From Listeria cornellensis FSL F6-0969 (lineage in GTDB: Bacteria > Bacillota > Bacilli > Lactobacillales > Listeriaceae): 64,000 nucleotides of DNA. The stretch is from positions 1-64,000 of the forward strand of contig NZ_AODE01000013.1 of NCBI RefSeq assembly GCF_000525855.1. The letters run 5' to 3'. Made by a program: the position numbers and the translations under genes. The notes under the pieces were generated by a model. It worked only from the letters and a program-made list of their open reading frames with translations. It made no database searches and was not told where the DNA came from. Shown piece after piece: positions 35,999 to 45,714 of this stretch; position 1 is the first letter of the stretch; each line of letters starts with the position of its first letter.

Positions 35999-36032
35999 AA
36001 AACCTCCTGCAGCTTATTTTGTAGGGGGTTTT
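35999..36032 (+). terminator. Terminator after gpsA
   Basis: AAAACCTCCT pairs with AGGGGGTTTT (one G-U) around a 14-base loop, followed by AT. It directly abuts the miniature hairpin. Confidence 0.75.
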
Positions 36033-36078
36033 ATGTTACTATAGAGTTAAAATCTAGACAAATTTGGAGGGATAAACG

Positions 36079-37065
36079 ATGATACAAGTGCAAAGAACAG
36101 GAACACAATTGTCGCTTACGTGGTCGTCAGGAGATATTCCAGCGGGTTCAACGATTTATCAGAGCCATACAGCAGAACCTAGCGCATCAAAAAAACAGTT
36201 ATTAGTAATAGATAAAGAGACACATTTTCTACTTTTAACAGAGGATTTGCCGGTCTTTTTCACGATTCAAAAGCCAGATGGATCGAAGGAAGTCATCGGG
36301 GAACGAATCATTCCATTGGAAGGTTGTTTCAATTTTCGAGATTTAGGTGGTTACGTGAACACAGCTGGAAAAACGGTGAAGTGGGGGCAATTATACCGTT
36401 CTTCGCTCCTTACCAATTTGACGGCTAAAGATGAGTTAACACTAGAAAAAATGGGGATAAAGTGGGTTTGCGATCTGCGTAGTACGTCCGAGATTGCAGC
36501 GAAACCATCACCATCCCTTCCAGGTGTTGCGAACCGTCATATTCCGATTGGAACGGCTAAAAATGAGTCGAGTGAAACGCAAAAAATGGAGATTCCAGAG
36601 GATCATCGTGTCTATGAACCTTTGATGGGAGAAAGCTATCGTGTTTTTGTGCAATCTAAAGATGGTTTTCGTGAAATTCTAGAATATGTCATTGATCAAG
36701 AAGATTTGCCATTCCTATTCCATTGCACGGCCGGAAAGGATCGTACAGGCGTTTTAGGGGCCCTTTTATTAAAGTTGTTAGATATACCGGAAAAAACGAT
36801 TCTAGCCGATTATGAGCTTACAAATCAATATGCGGATGACATTCTAGGTGAGATGCAAGGTCTAGTCGAAGCATTCTCGGGAAATACAGAAAAAATAGAA
36901 CTTGAAAATTTCCGGCCAATGGCAGAAGCGAAAGCCGCCTATTTAGAAATTGCTTTTGATGAGATGAAGAAACAATACGGTTCGGTAGATGCTTATTTGG
37001 AAAAAGGAATTGGAATTAGCGCTTCCAAAAAAGCAAAATTCCAATCTATGATGTTAGAAGGATAA
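36079..37065 (+). CDS. Tyrosine/dual-specificity protein phosphatase (Y_phosphatase3 family)
   Basis: 328 residues. After an immunoglobulin-like N-terminal extension (IQVQRTGTQLSLTWSSGDIPAG) comes GCFNFRDLGGYVNTAGKTVKWG, the family opening. The P-loop FHCTAGKDRTGVLGALLL has the CX5R signature with Cys nucleophile and Arg near residues 219-225; Lys and Asp in the loop (AGKDRT) are features linked to phosphoinositide phosphatase activity in the Listeria LipA group. No signal peptide. Preceded by GGAGGG. Cellular target unknown. Confidence 0.88.
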   Translation: MIQVQRTGTQLSLTWSSGDIPAGSTIYQSHTAEPSASKKQLLVIDKETHFLLLTEDLPVFFTIQKPDGSKEVIGERIIPLEGCFNFRDLGGYVNTAGKTVKWGQLYRSSLLTNLTAKDELTLEKMGIKWVCDLRSTSEIAAKPSPSLPGVANRHIPIGTAKNESSETQKMEIPEDHRVYEPLMGESYRVFVQSKDGFREILEYVIDQEDLPFLFHCTAGKDRTGVLGALLLKLLDIPEKTILADYELTNQYADDILGEMQGLVEAFSGNTEKIELENFRPMAEAKAAYLEIAFDEMKKQYGSVDAYLEKGIGISASKKAKFQSMMLEG

Positions 37066-37161
37066 TAGTAGTTGAAACCTAGAGTTGTCAGGCAAAAGCG
37101 CCGATTTCTGTTCATTTTTTAAGGAATTTGAACTATTTTTCCTATTTGGTGTGTTTTTACT

Positions 37162-37383
37162 TGCTATTATAGGTCTCTCGCGTTAGTATTATGCTTAACA
37201 GCTTGATACAATCACGTTTCCAGAACTAGGACTAGAAGGATTAAAGAAAATCTTTTTTTGTAAAAAAATAAAGCTTCTCGCTTCTAAATCCTTGCAGTTG
37301 TAGGGATAATGTGATAATCTTTTATCAGAATCACTGAAATGGCGATAAAATGCCATTCCAGCTGAAATTCTTCTTAGAATTTC
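37162..37383 (+). promoter_or_regulatory. Candidate extended -10 and structured leader of hup
   Basis: TGCTATTAT (37162-37170) is a possible extended -10. Downstream lie three hairpins: TGATAA/TTATCA (37312-37327), AATGGC/GCCATT (37338-37357) and a perfect GAAATTCT/AGAATTTC (37364-37383). The 412 bp between the phosphatase and hup contains no gene. If the promoter is right, hup has a leader of about 300 bases. Confidence 0.4.
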
Positions 37384-37477
37384 CATAGAAGTTTAGCTTA
37401 TTTTGGGAAATGGATAATACAAGTGTTAAGGAAGACCTGCTCATTTGGTATTATTCTCTTAAGGAGGTGAAAAAACA

Positions 37478-37753
37478 ATGGCAAACAAAACTGATTTAGT
37501 AAATAGCGTAGCAGAACTTGCAGATCTTTCTAAAAAAGACGCTGCTAAAGCTGTAGAAGCTGTTTTTGAAACTATCCAAACTTCTTTATCTAAAGGTGAA
37601 AAAGTTCAATTAATCGGATTTGGTAACTTTGAAGTTCGTGAACGTGCTGCCCGTAAAGGACGCAACCCACGTACGAAGGAAGAGATTGACATTCCTGCAA
37701 GCAAAGTTCCTGCATTCAAACCAGGTAAGGCGCTTAAAGAAGCTGTTAAATAA
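37478..37753 (+). CDS. hup: DNA-binding protein HU
   Basis: 91 residues. [31 protein letters not shown] is the dimerisation helix pair and [22 protein letters not shown] with [12 protein letters not shown] the beta arms and tail; [12 protein letters not shown] is invariant in the family. HU bends and compacts DNA. AAGGAGGTG gives a very strong ribosome site, and the codons are those of a highly expressed gene. It is followed by a terminator. Confidence 0.98.
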   Translation: MANKTDLVNSVAELADLSKKDAAKAVEAVFETIQTSLSKGEKVQLIGFGNFEVRERAARKGRNPRTKEEIDIPASKVPAFKPGKALKEAVK

Positions 37754-37774
37754 CTACATACACTTTTTAAGCAC

Positions 37775-37811
37775 AAAAAAAAAAGGAGTTCCCCGGAATT
37801 CCTTTTTTTTG
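37775..37811 (+). terminator. Terminator after hup
   Basis: A-rich arm AAAAAAAAGGAGTT pairs with AATTCCTTTTTTTT around CCCCGG. The A and T tracts on either side make it potentially bidirectional. Confidence 0.88.
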
Positions 37812-37987
37812 TTGCCTAAATGTAAGTTTACTAGTTCACAAAAAATGTTAACCACTGAATTATGAATAGCTATAAATCATTTTCTCTAGGCTGTAGGACG
37901 TACATTCTACTTCACACAAGCCGAGCGAAAGCGTTTGTATTCCGCGAAACAACAATGGATTACATGCTCGTTTCACTCTCATACATA

Positions 37988-38024
37988 TTGGGGCTGTAAC
38001 TCTTTTCATGTCGAACAGCCCCAA
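37988..38024. other. Perfect hairpin in the hup-folE gap
   Basis: TTGGGGCTGT and ACAGCCCCAA pair over 10 bp with a 17-base loop and no T tract. The 342 bp gap has no credible gene. A small RNA on either strand, or a remnant, could explain it. Confidence 0.5.
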
Positions 38025-38084
38025 CAATGCGAACGATTGCCACCGATTTATCTGTTGTAGCAACAAAACCATGAGTGATTAACA

Positions 38085-38113
38085 TTTACCTGGTTTACTT
38101 GCTATGTTAAAAT
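38085..38113 (+). promoter_or_regulatory. Promoter of folE
   Basis: TTTACC at 38085-38090 and TAAAAT at 38108-38113 with a 17 bp spacer, 39 bp before the start. Confidence 0.6.
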
Positions 38114-38152
38114 AACGAGGTAGGTAACGACGGGTTTATAAAGGGGAATATT

Positions 38153-38719
38153 ATGGAGCAAATAGATAAACAAAAGATTGCAGATGCGGTCAAAATTATT
38201 TTAGAGGCGGTTGGAGAGAATCCTGAGCGCGAAGGATTACTTGATACGCCAATGCGTGTTGCAAGAATGTATGAAGAAGTTTTTTCTGGATTGCAAAAGG
38301 ATCCTTCGATTCATTTTAATACGGTTTTTGAAGAGCAGCATGAAGAACTGGTTTTAGTGAAAGATATTCGGTTTTCGTCGATGTGTGAGCATCACTTAGT
38401 GCCGTTTTTTGGCGTAGCGCATGTAGCTTATTTGCCGCAAAATGGTCGGGTAGCTGGGCTTAGCAAGTTGGCGCGTGTGGTAGATGATGTAAGTAAACGT
38501 CCGCAATTGCAAGAGCGTATTACGACAACGGTAGCGGAAATTATGATGGATAAATTAAAACCGCTTGGCGTCATGGTTATTTTAGAGGCGGAGCATATGT
38601 GTATGACGATTCGTGGTGTCAATAAACCAGGTGCCAGAACGGTTACAAGTGCTGTTCGTGGGGCTTTTAGAAATGATGATAAGTTGCGTAGTGAGGTTAT
38701 GGCGCTCATTAAGAATTAA
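38153..38719 (+). CDS. folE: GTP cyclohydrolase I
   Basis: 188 residues. [19 protein letters not shown] contributes zinc ligands Cys and His, [10 protein letters not shown] and [15 protein letters not shown] the active-site and dimer helices, [26 protein letters not shown] the third zinc Cys and GTP-binding Arg region. It turns GTP into dihydroneopterin triphosphate, the first step of folate synthesis. As in B. subtilis it follows the HU gene and precedes the heptaprenyl synthase genes. Confidence 0.97.
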   Translation: MEQIDKQKIADAVKIILEAVGENPEREGLLDTPMRVARMYEEVFSGLQKDPSIHFNTVFEEQHEELVLVKDIRFSSMCEHHLVPFFGVAHVAYLPQNGRVAGLSKLARVVDDVSKRPQLQERITTTVAEIMMDKLKPLGVMVILEAEHMCMTIRGVNKPGARTVTSAVRGAFRNDDKLRSEVMALIKN

Positions 38720-38758
38720 GCGGCTAGCCAAGCTGATGGCGATTTTTGTGAAGGTTAT

Positions 38759-38767
38759 GGTATAATT
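38759..38767 (+). promoter_or_regulatory. Extended -10 promoter of hepS-menG-hepT
   Basis: TGGTATAAT lies 40 bp before hepS. No obvious -35. Confidence 0.6.
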
Positions 38768-38807
38768 TACGATACAGGATAAACGAGATTTGAAGGGGAT
38801 TTTGTAA

Positions 38808-39572
38808 ATGAGTTATCAAGGTGGCGTAGCGCAGTTGAAACAGGTAGAGGCACTTGTTTTAGATCAGACAGCTTATCGTTTTTTAGGCGAAAATTTTGAT
38901 GGGCCGAAAATGGATAAGGATCAGATGTTGTGGCTACATGAGGCGATTAGAGGGACTGATTTAGACGATGGTGTGGCTCATCAGGTGATTGGTGCGACAC
39001 TGTATGTGATTTTAGCTCATGATACGCACGATGAGATTGATGAGCCGGGTGATGTGAAGCAAAAAACGTGGCAAGAACGCCAATTAACGGTGCTTGCTGG
39101 TGATTTTTATAGTAGTTTATATTACCGGGCGTTGTCTGAATTTGGTATGATTGATTTGCTGGCGGCTTTACAACGTGGTGTCCAAGAGACGAATGAGGCG
39201 AAGGTCAATCTTTATCAATTGCATATTACTGGCGACGAGGATTATTTAGCACATTTAGTGATGTCCAAAGCAGCTATTTTTTCTAGGTTTGCGACTTATT
39301 TCGGGTGCGATGAGGCTTTTACGTTTGTTGGGGCGCGCGCGATTTTGCTGACGTATCTTTTAGAGGAACGTAAAAATTGGTTGGTGACTGGTAGTTCGTT
39401 GTTTCAGGCGGCATATGAGCACGGGTATATGGCATTAAATGCGCAGGCTGATTTTGCGATGTGGTTAGAGGATTTGATTGTGACACTAAAGGCTGAAATC
39501 AAGGCAAATATGGGCGGGTTAGCGATTTCTGATATGACAGAGAAACGTTTGCAGGAGCTACTCGGACGATAG
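38808..39572 (+). CDS. hepS: Heptaprenyl diphosphate synthase component I
   Basis: 254 residues, alpha-helical, weakly conserved family (HEPPP_synt_1). Recognised by position ahead of menG and hepT and by [29 protein letters not shown], a GDFYSS stretch resembling helix D/E of prenyl synthases but without aspartate-rich motifs. HepS is the non-catalytic subunit that works with HepT to make the C35 tail of menaquinone. Confidence 0.88.
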   Translation: MSYQGGVAQLKQVEALVLDQTAYRFLGENFDGPKMDKDQMLWLHEAIRGTDLDDGVAHQVIGATLYVILAHDTHDEIDEPGDVKQKTWQERQLTVLAGDFYSSLYYRALSEFGMIDLLAALQRGVQETNEAKVNLYQLHITGDEDYLAHLVMSKAAIFSRFATYFGCDEAFTFVGARAILLTYLLEERKNWLVTGSSLFQAAYEHGYMALNAQADFAMWLEDLIVTLKAEIKANMGGLAISDMTEKRLQELLGR

Positions 39573-39579
39573 AGGAGAA

Positions 39580-40302
39580 ATGATGGGTATGATAGAAACG
39601 AAAGAAGAGAAAGTTCACAATGTGTTCGAAAAAATTTCTCCTAGCTATGACCGAATGAATAGCTTGATTAGTTTCCATTTACACGCGAAATGGCGTCAAA
39701 CAACGATGGATTTTATGCGTGTGAAGGCTGGTTCTTCGGCGCTTGATGTTTGTTGTGGGACGGCGGATTGGACGCTTGCGATGGCGGAAGCGGTTGGTGC
39801 GGAAGGTTCGGTTATTGGTCTGGATTTTAGTGAGAACATGTTGGCGGTAGGTCAAGAAAAAGTGATCGACTCGCCGTATTCTAATATTACATTAATGCAT
39901 GGGAATGCGATGGAATTGCCATTTGCGGATAATTCGTTTGATTATGTGACGATTGGTTTTGGTTTGCGCAACGTGCCGGATTATATGACGGTTTTGCAGG
40001 AAATGTACCGTGTGTTGAAACCGGGTGGATTGTTGACTTGTTTGGATACATCAACACCAACGATTCCGGGTTATAATCAGCTATTCTTCTTTTATTTCCG
40101 CCATATGATGCCTTTAATGGGTAAATTATTTGCAAAAAGTTATGAAGAATACGCTTGGTTGGAAGAATCGACGCGAAGTTTCCCAGGTATGAAAAAATTA
40201 GCAGATATGTTCCAAGAGGCTGGATTTAATCATGTCCGTTATGTTCCACATAGTGGTGGGGCGAGCGCGACGCATTTTGGGTATAAAAAGAAAGAACAAT
40301 AG
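39580..40302 (+). CDS. menG: Demethylmenaquinone methyltransferase
   Basis: About 240 residues. [28 protein letters not shown] is the UbiE/MenG start, [15 protein letters not shown] the SAM-binding loop, [46 protein letters not shown] (in pieces: [32 protein letters not shown]) the rest of the fold, and [13 protein letters not shown] the tail. It methylates demethylmenaquinone. Start ATG 39580, 39583 or 39589 are all possible; AGAGGAG lies just upstream. Confidence 0.95.
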   Translation: MMGMIETKEEKVHNVFEKISPSYDRMNSLISFHLHAKWRQTTMDFMRVKAGSSALDVCCGTADWTLAMAEAVGAEGSVIGLDFSENMLAVGQEKVIDSPYSNITLMHGNAMELPFADNSFDYVTIGFGLRNVPDYMTVLQEMYRVLKPGGLLTCLDTSTPTIPGYNQLFFFYFRHMMPLMGKLFAKSYEEYAWLEESTRSFPGMKKLADMFQEAGFNHVRYVPHSGGASATHFGYKKKEQ

Positions 40303-40311
40303 GTGGGGCAG

Positions 40312-41277
40312 ATGAAACTTAATTTTCTATATTCTAATATTCAAGCGGATGTGGCTACCATTGAAGAGGAATTGCGCAGAGCAGTTGCATCCGAACAGGC
40401 ACCTTTAATTGAAGAGGCGGCTTTACAACTCCTTGATGCTGGAGGAAAGCGGATTAGACCGATTTTTGTTTGCCTCACAGCACGGCTTGGTCAGTTTGAA
40501 TGGAATCAGGTAGAGCAGGCGGCAGTGGCAGTGGAATTAATACATATGGCGTCGATTGTGCATGATGATGTGGTAGATGATGCGGATGTGAGGCGTGGAC
40601 TTCCAACCATTAAGTCGAAGTGGGGGAACCACGTTGCGATGTATACAGGGGACTTCTTGTTTGCGAAGTCACTGGAATACATGACAAAAATTATGAACCA
40701 AGAGGCGCACCAAGTGCTTTCGAATGTGACGGTGGAGCTTGCTGTTGGTGAGATTGAACAATTGCGTGCCAAATACAACTTCAATCAAAATGTACGGACG
40801 TATTTGCGCCGAATTAAGCGTAAGACGGCACTTTTGATTGCAGCAAGTTGTCAGCTTGGCGGGATTGTAGCACAATTGGATTCGAAGCTGCATCGGAAAC
40901 TGTTTTTGTTTGGGTATTATGTAGGGATGTCGTTCCAGATTACGGATGATATTCTTGATTTTACTGGATCGGAGAAGTCGCTTGGTAAGCCGGCGGGGGA
41001 TGATTTGCGACAAGGAAATATTACCTTGCCTGTCTTTTTTGCGATGGAGGATGAGACTTTTCGGATGAAGTTGCGTGAGATTACGGAGCAGACGTCAAAA
41101 GATGAGATGCAAGCATTTATTGCAGCGATTAAAGCATCTGGGGCGATTAAGAAATCGGAAGCGGTTGCGGAGAGTTATTTGCAAAAGGCGATTGCGATTT
41201 TAGAGGAGTTTCCACCGTCGAAGGAACTGAAGCCATTGAAGCAGATTGTGCAATTTTTGGATAAGAGAAAATACTAG
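40312..41277 (+). CDS. hepT: Heptaprenyl diphosphate synthase component II
   Basis: 321 residues from ATG 40312 after AGGTGGGG. First aspartate-rich motif [13 protein letters not shown] near residue 83 and second [11 protein letters not shown] near residue 209, with GGKRIRP and [10 protein letters not shown] between. This is the catalytic subunit of the C35 prenyl synthase. Operon hepS-menG-hepT-ndk; the gap to ndk is 11 bp. Confidence 0.95.
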   Translation: MKLNFLYSNIQADVATIEEELRRAVASEQAPLIEEAALQLLDAGGKRIRPIFVCLTARLGQFEWNQVEQAAVAVELIHMASIVHDDVVDDADVRRGLPTIKSKWGNHVAMYTGDFLFAKSLEYMTKIMNQEAHQVLSNVTVELAVGEIEQLRAKYNFNQNVRTYLRRIKRKTALLIAASCQLGGIVAQLDSKLHRKLFLFGYYVGMSFQITDDILDFTGSEKSLGKPAGDDLRQGNITLPVFFAMEDETFRMKLREITEQTSKDEMQAFIAAIKASGAIKKSEAVAESYLQKAIAILEEFPPSKELKPLKQIVQFLDKRKY

Positions 41278-41288
41278 GAGGTAGGAAG

Positions 41289-41733
41289 ATGGAGAGAACG
41301 TATTTGATGGTAAAACCGGATGGTGTCGAGCGTGGCTTGATTGGTGAAGTCGTGGCGCGTTTGGAGAAAAAAAGGACTCAAATTAGTTGGTGCAAAGTTG
41401 ATGCGTATTAATGAAGAATTGGCAAAACAACATTACGCGGAGCATATCGGCAAGCCTTTCTTTCCAGATCTCTTAGAATTTATCACATCTGGTCCAGTTT
41501 TTGCCATGGTTTGGGAAGGCGACGAGGCAGTTGCGATTGCGCGCTTGATGATGGGCAAAACGAACCCGCTTGAGGCTGAACAAGGAACGATTCGCGGGGA
41601 TTTCGCGGTACATATGAATCGGAATGTGATTCATGGCTCGGATTCGGTCGAAAGTGCGGCGCGTGAGATTGGTTTATTTTTTAAAGCAGAAGAGTTGCTG
41701 TCGTATGATAAAGCGATAGATGTGTGGTTATAG
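41289..41733 (+). CDS. ndk: Nucleoside diphosphate kinase, frameshifted
   Basis: ATG 41289 after AGGAGG opens [21 protein letters not shown] run of seven A at 41367-41373 should be six, restoring [17 protein letters not shown] and a 147-residue protein. [23 protein letters not shown] holds the catalytic His in the NVIHGSD motif, and [10 protein letters not shown] is conserved. It balances nucleoside triphosphate pools. The break is a probable sequencing error since the rest of the gene is under evident constraint. Confidence 0.94.
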
Positions 41734-41816
41734 ATAATGATGCTAGGGCGTTTGTATTTGGAGATTGGAGTGAACCGGAATTTACAGAAGAGCCGGAAGT
41801 TCGCAAGTCTTCCAAA

Positions 41817-41860
41817 TAGAAGCGCTTTTTGTGTATTTAGTGAGTTTTGGCGCTTTTCTT
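41817..41860 (+). terminator. Weak terminator after ndk
   Basis: AGAAGCGC and GCGCTTTTCT pair across a long loop. It lies between ndk and the aroC promoter. Confidence 0.5.
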
Positions 41861-41861
41861 G

Positions 41862-41890
41862 TTTACGTAGGTGGCAAATTATGATATGAT
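41862..41890 (+). promoter_or_regulatory. Promoter of the aro operon
   Basis: TTTACG at 41862-41867 and TATGAT at 41885-41890, spacer 17 bp, 87 bp before aroC. Confidence 0.6.
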
Positions 41891-41977
41891 ACTACACATA
41901 CACTTTAAAGCGCTAAAATAATAAGACTTATTTTTGAAATAAAAGAAAGATTAAATAGATGGAGAGGAAGTTGAAAA

Positions 41978-43144
41978 ATGAGATATTTAACAGCGGGAGA
42001 ATCACATGGTCCAGGACTTACGACAATTATTGAGGGATTGCCAGCAGGGATGCCGCTTTTGGCGGAGGATATTAATACGGATTTGAAGAGACGTCAAGGT
42101 GGACACGGACGTGGTGCACGGATGCGTATTGAAACGGATCGGGCGCAAATTTCAGCAGGGGTTCGTCACGGTAAAACGATGGGATCGCCTGTTGCTATTT
42201 TTGTGGAGAATAAAGATTGGAAAAAATGGGAAACGGTGATGAGTATTGAGCCAGTACCTGCGGAAAAAGAGGCATCGCGGAAAGTTTCTCGTCCACGTCC
42301 AGGTCATGCGGATTTGGTTGGTGGGATGAAATACGGACATCGTGATATGCGCAATGTATTGGAGCGTTCTTCGGCTCGTGAAACAACGGTACGGGTTGCG
42401 GCTGGTGCGATTGCTCGGAAATTATTGCTAGAGCTCGGCATTGAAGTTGCTGGGCATGTGCTCGAAATCGGTGGTGTGCGTGCGGAATTGACGCGTGATT
42501 ATTCGATTAAGGAGATTCAAGAGATTTCTGAGGCGTCTTCTGTGCGTTGTTTGGATATGGCAAAAGAAGAAGAGATGAAGCAGAAGATCGATGAAGCGAA
42601 GAAAAATGGCGATACGATTGGCGGTATTGTCGAAGTTGTCGTTGGTGGCGTACCTGCTGGCCTTGGTAGCTATGTGCAATGGGATCGTAAGCTTGATGCG
42701 AAAATTGCGCAGGCTATCGTCAGCATCAATGCGTTTAAAGGTGCGGAGTTTGGCGTTGGTTTTGAAGCGGCACGTAAACCTGGTAGTGAAGTCATGGATG
42801 AGATTCTGTGGTCGGAGGAAGATGGTTATACGAGACGCACGAACAATCTTGGTGGTTTTGAAGGTGGGATGACGAACGGGATGCCGATTGTGGTTCGCGG
42901 TGTTATGAAGCCGATTCCAACATTATACAAGCCTCTTCAAAGTGTGGATATTGATTCGAAGGAAGTATTTAACGCGAGCGTGGAGCGTTCTGATAGCTGT
43001 GCTGTTCCTGCGGCGAGTGTTGTTGCGGAAGCCGTTGTTGCTTGGGAAGTAGCGCAAGCGATCTTGGAGAAATTTGATAGCGATCGTTTTGATGTACTAC
43101 GGGCGCATGTGGAAGAGCATCGTGCCATGACGAAGGAGTTTTAA
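41978..43144 (+). CDS. aroC: Chorismate synthase
   Basis: 388 residues. [20 protein letters not shown] is signature 1, [17 protein letters not shown] signature 2 region, [21 protein letters not shown] with [19 protein letters not shown] the FMN/substrate site, and [16 protein letters not shown] the C-terminal signature. It converts EPSP to chorismate with reduced FMN. First gene of aroC-aroB-aroH-hisC-tyrA-aroA. GGAGAGGAAG precedes the start. Confidence 0.97.
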   Translation: MRYLTAGESHGPGLTTIIEGLPAGMPLLAEDINTDLKRRQGGHGRGARMRIETDRAQISAGVRHGKTMGSPVAIFVENKDWKKWETVMSIEPVPAEKEASRKVSRPRPGHADLVGGMKYGHRDMRNVLERSSARETTVRVAAGAIARKLLLELGIEVAGHVLEIGGVRAELTRDYSIKEIQEISEASSVRCLDMAKEEEMKQKIDEAKKNGDTIGGIVEVVVGGVPAGLGSYVQWDRKLDAKIAQAIVSINAFKGAEFGVGFEAARKPGSEVMDEILWSEEDGYTRRTNNLGGFEGGMTNGMPIVVRGVMKPIPTLYKPLQSVDIDSKEVFNASVERSDSCAVPAASVVAEAVVAWEVAQAILEKFDSDRFDVLRAHVEEHRAMTKEF

Positions 43145-43147
43145 AAA

Positions 43148-44233
43148 ATGGCAGAAATCACGGTGACGACGAAGGATAAGGTGTACTCGGTCTATATTAG
43201 CCAGAATGCGTTGCGTGAGCAAGCGGAGAGCTTGGTTGCAGAACTGAGCCGTTTTTCGCAAGTGTTTGTGATGACCGATGCGAACGTCGCGGAAATTCAC
43301 ATGGCGAAAATGAACGAACTGCTTGCTCCGCTTGAAAAGGTTTCGTATTATGTGACGCCTGCTGGTGAAGAAGCGAAGACGTTTGCGGTGTATGAGGATG
43401 CGATGACGAAAGCAATTGAGATTGGTCTGGATCGCAAATCGGTCTTGCTTGCTTTTGGTGGTGGCGTGATTGGTGATTTAGGCGGTTTCGTTGCTTCGAC
43501 GTATATGCGAGGTATTGCGTTTTACCAAATTCCGACGACAGTTTTGGCGCATGATAGTGCAGTTGGCGGGAAGGTAGCGATTAATCACCCATTAGGCAAA
43601 AATATGGTCGGGAATTTTTATCAACCGGAGGCCGTGATTTATGATACGTCTTTACTTGGGACGCTTTCGGAGCGGGAAATGCGTTCTGGTTTTGCGGAAT
43701 TGGTGAAGCATGCGTTGATTCAGGACCCGGCGTTGCTTGTGGAATTGATGGCAACGTATAAAACACCGATGGATTTGTATAGCGTGGATTTGACAAACTA
43801 TCTTGCGCGCGGTATTGAGATTAAGGCGGAGATTGTGTCGCAGGATGAGACGGAGCAAGGTGTTCGTGCATATTTGAATTTTGGACATACGATGGGACAT
43901 GCGATTGAGGCCTACGGTGAATTTGGCAAATGGCTTCATGGGGAGTCAATTATGTTCGGGATGATTTATGCGCTGGACATGAGTGAGCGGTTATTAGGTC
44001 TATCTTTTGATAAAGAAGCATTGCTTAAATGGCTTGCCGCACTGGGGTATGATGTGCAAATGCCTGCGAATCTGGATTTTGCTGTTTTGTTAGAAAATAT
44101 GAAGCATGATAAAAAGACGACATTTAACGAAATAACGATGATATTGCTTGAAGAAATTGGCAAACCGAAAATTCAAAAAGTGTCGGATGATGTGATAGAA
44201 GCAACATTTAGAAGAGTGAGTCAGGAGGCGTAG
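43148..44233 (+). CDS. aroB: 3-Dehydroquinate synthase
   Basis: 361 residues, 3 bp after aroC. LLAFGGGVIGDLGGFVASTY binds NAD, YQIPTTVLAHDSAVGGKVAIN is the substrate-binding loop (most homologues have AQVDSSVGGK; here AHDSAVGGK), and LNFGHTMGHAIEAY plus WLHGESI carry zinc-binding His residues. It makes dehydroquinate from DAHP. Confidence 0.96.
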   Translation: MAEITVTTKDKVYSVYISQNALREQAESLVAELSRFSQVFVMTDANVAEIHMAKMNELLAPLEKVSYYVTPAGEEAKTFAVYEDAMTKAIEIGLDRKSVLLAFGGGVIGDLGGFVASTYMRGIAFYQIPTTVLAHDSAVGGKVAINHPLGKNMVGNFYQPEAVIYDTSLLGTLSEREMRSGFAELVKHALIQDPALLVELMATYKTPMDLYSVDLTNYLARGIEIKAEIVSQDETEQGVRAYLNFGHTMGHAIEAYGEFGKWLHGESIMFGMIYALDMSERLLGLSFDKEALLKWLAALGYDVQMPANLDFAVLLENMKHDKKTTFNEITMILLEEIGKPKIQKVSDDVIEATFRRVSQEA

Positions 44234-44237
44234 AGAA

Positions 44238-44603
44238 ATGATCAGAGGTATTAGAGGGGCAACAACGGTGACGGAGAATACGCCGGAAGCGATTTATAAG
44301 GCAACGATTGCGCTATTCGAAGCGATTGTGACGGAAAATGGTTTGACACCAGATGCGATTTCGTCAATTTTGACATCGGTGACGGGTGATATTGATGCGG
44401 CGTTTCCTGCTAAGCCGATTCGTGAATTAGCTGGTTTTCAGTTTGTGCCGATTATGGGTGTGATGGAAATTCCAGTAACAGGCGCGCTGGCGATGTGTGT
44501 CCGTTTGATGGTTAATGCGGAGGTTGGCGAAGTCGCGCAGCAAGATGTGGTACACGTTTATTTAGAAGGTGCACGGGTTTTACGACCAGATTTGGCGAAG
44601 TAG
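44238..44603 (+). CDS. aroH: Chorismate mutase (AroH type)
   Basis: 121 residues. MIRGIRGATTVTENTPEAIYKAT is the trimeric AroH start with active-site Arg-7, SVTGDIDAAFPAKPIRELAG and VPIMGVMEIPVTGALAMCVRLMVN the rest of the active site (Cys and Arg-90 region). It converts chorismate to prephenate for tyrosine and phenylalanine. Starts 4 bp after aroB. Confidence 0.97.
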   Translation: MIRGIRGATTVTENTPEAIYKATIALFEAIVTENGLTPDAISSILTSVTGDIDAAFPAKPIRELAGFQFVPIMGVMEIPVTGALAMCVRLMVNAEVGEVAQQDVVHVYLEGARVLRPDLAK

Positions 44604-44615
44604 GAGGTAACAGGA

Positions 44616-45701
44616 ATGAAATGGAAAACGACTTTAAACGGTTTACATTCATATAAACCAGGAAAACGAGAAGAGCAGGTAATGACCGAACTTGGCTTGA
44701 CGGAAATTACGAAACTATCTTCGAATGAAAATCCACATGGCGTTTCTGAAAAAGTGGCGGATTATTTGAAGCAAGTCGACGTGCGTGTTGAAATCTACCC
44801 AGATGGCTGGGCGTCAGATTTACGAACGCAACTTGCAACGTATCACGGTGTACAGGAAGAGGAACTTGTCTTCACGAGTGGCGTCGATGAGTTGATTGCT
44901 TTACTATCACGGACATTGTTGTCTCCTTCGACGAGCACCGTCATGGGCAGACCAACTTTCCCGCAATATCGCCAAAACGCATGCATTGAAGGTGCAGAAG
45001 TTCGCGAAATCGCGTTGACGAAAAATGGTGATCATGATTTGCCGGAAATGCTTGCTGCTATTGATGAGACGACGAGTATTGTTTGGCTCTGCAACCCGAA
45101 TAATCCGACTGGCAATTACATAGCGCTAGATGCGATTATTTCGTTTTTGCGTCAAGTTCCGAAAGACGTCTTAGTTGTGCTAGATGAGGCATATATTGAA
45201 TACGTGGAACCTCAGCCAGAGACACATACAGCGCTGATTTATGAGTTTTCGAATCTGATCATTACGCGCACATTTAGTAAAATTTATGGACTCGCTAGTT
45301 CTCGCGTTGGTTACGGTATTGCGAACGCCGAAATTATTAGCCACATTAATATTGTGAGACCGCCATTTAATACGACGACAATGGGGCAAAAATTAGCGCA
45401 GATTGCATTGGCGGATCAGGATTTTATTGAGAAATGTCGTGTGGAAAATGCAACTGGTCGCAAACAATATGAAGCTTTCGCAGCCCAAAATGAGGCGGTT
45501 TTTGTGTATCCATCACAAGGGAATTTTGTATTAGTTGATATGGGGCAACCGGCGGACGATGTGTTTCACTATTTAGAAAAGAATGGCTATATCGTGCGTT
45601 CTGGCTCTGCGCTTGGTTTCTCGACAGCTGTACGGATAACGATTGGAAAAGCGTCGGAAAATGCAGCGGTGATTGCGTTGCTGCAACAATTAGTAAAGTA
45701 A
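44616..45701 (+). CDS. hisC: Histidinol-phosphate/aromatic aminotransferase
   Basis: 361 residues. [15 protein letters not shown] start, [27 protein letters not shown], and [19 protein letters not shown] with the PLP-binding Lys. In this cluster the enzyme probably serves both histidine and tyrosine/phenylalanine synthesis, as its counterpart does in B. subtilis; no other his gene is in the window. AGGAGG precedes the ATG. Confidence 0.94.
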   Translation: MKWKTTLNGLHSYKPGKREEQVMTELGLTEITKLSSNENPHGVSEKVADYLKQVDVRVEIYPDGWASDLRTQLATYHGVQEEELVFTSGVDELIALLSRTLLSPSTSTVMGRPTFPQYRQNACIEGAEVREIALTKNGDHDLPEMLAAIDETTSIVWLCNPNNPTGNYIALDAIISFLRQVPKDVLVVLDEAYIEYVEPQPETHTALIYEFSNLIITRTFSKIYGLASSRVGYGIANAEIISHINIVRPPFNTTTMGQKLAQIALADQDFIEKCRVENATGRKQYEAFAAQNEAVFVYPSQGNFVLVDMGQPADDVFHYLEKNGYIVRSGSALGFSTAVRITIGKASENAAVIALLQQLVK

Positions 45702-45714
45702 GGGGTTTTGGAGG

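Noticed and set aside
37312-37327. Fur box ahead of hup (TGATAATCTTTTATCA)
   Set aside because: Spacing is 16 rather than 15 bases and the position is far from a promoter; better read as a hairpin.
37860-38072. 70-codon minus-strand frame between hup and folE
   Set aside because: Composition is not protein-like and it runs through the hairpin; no start signal.
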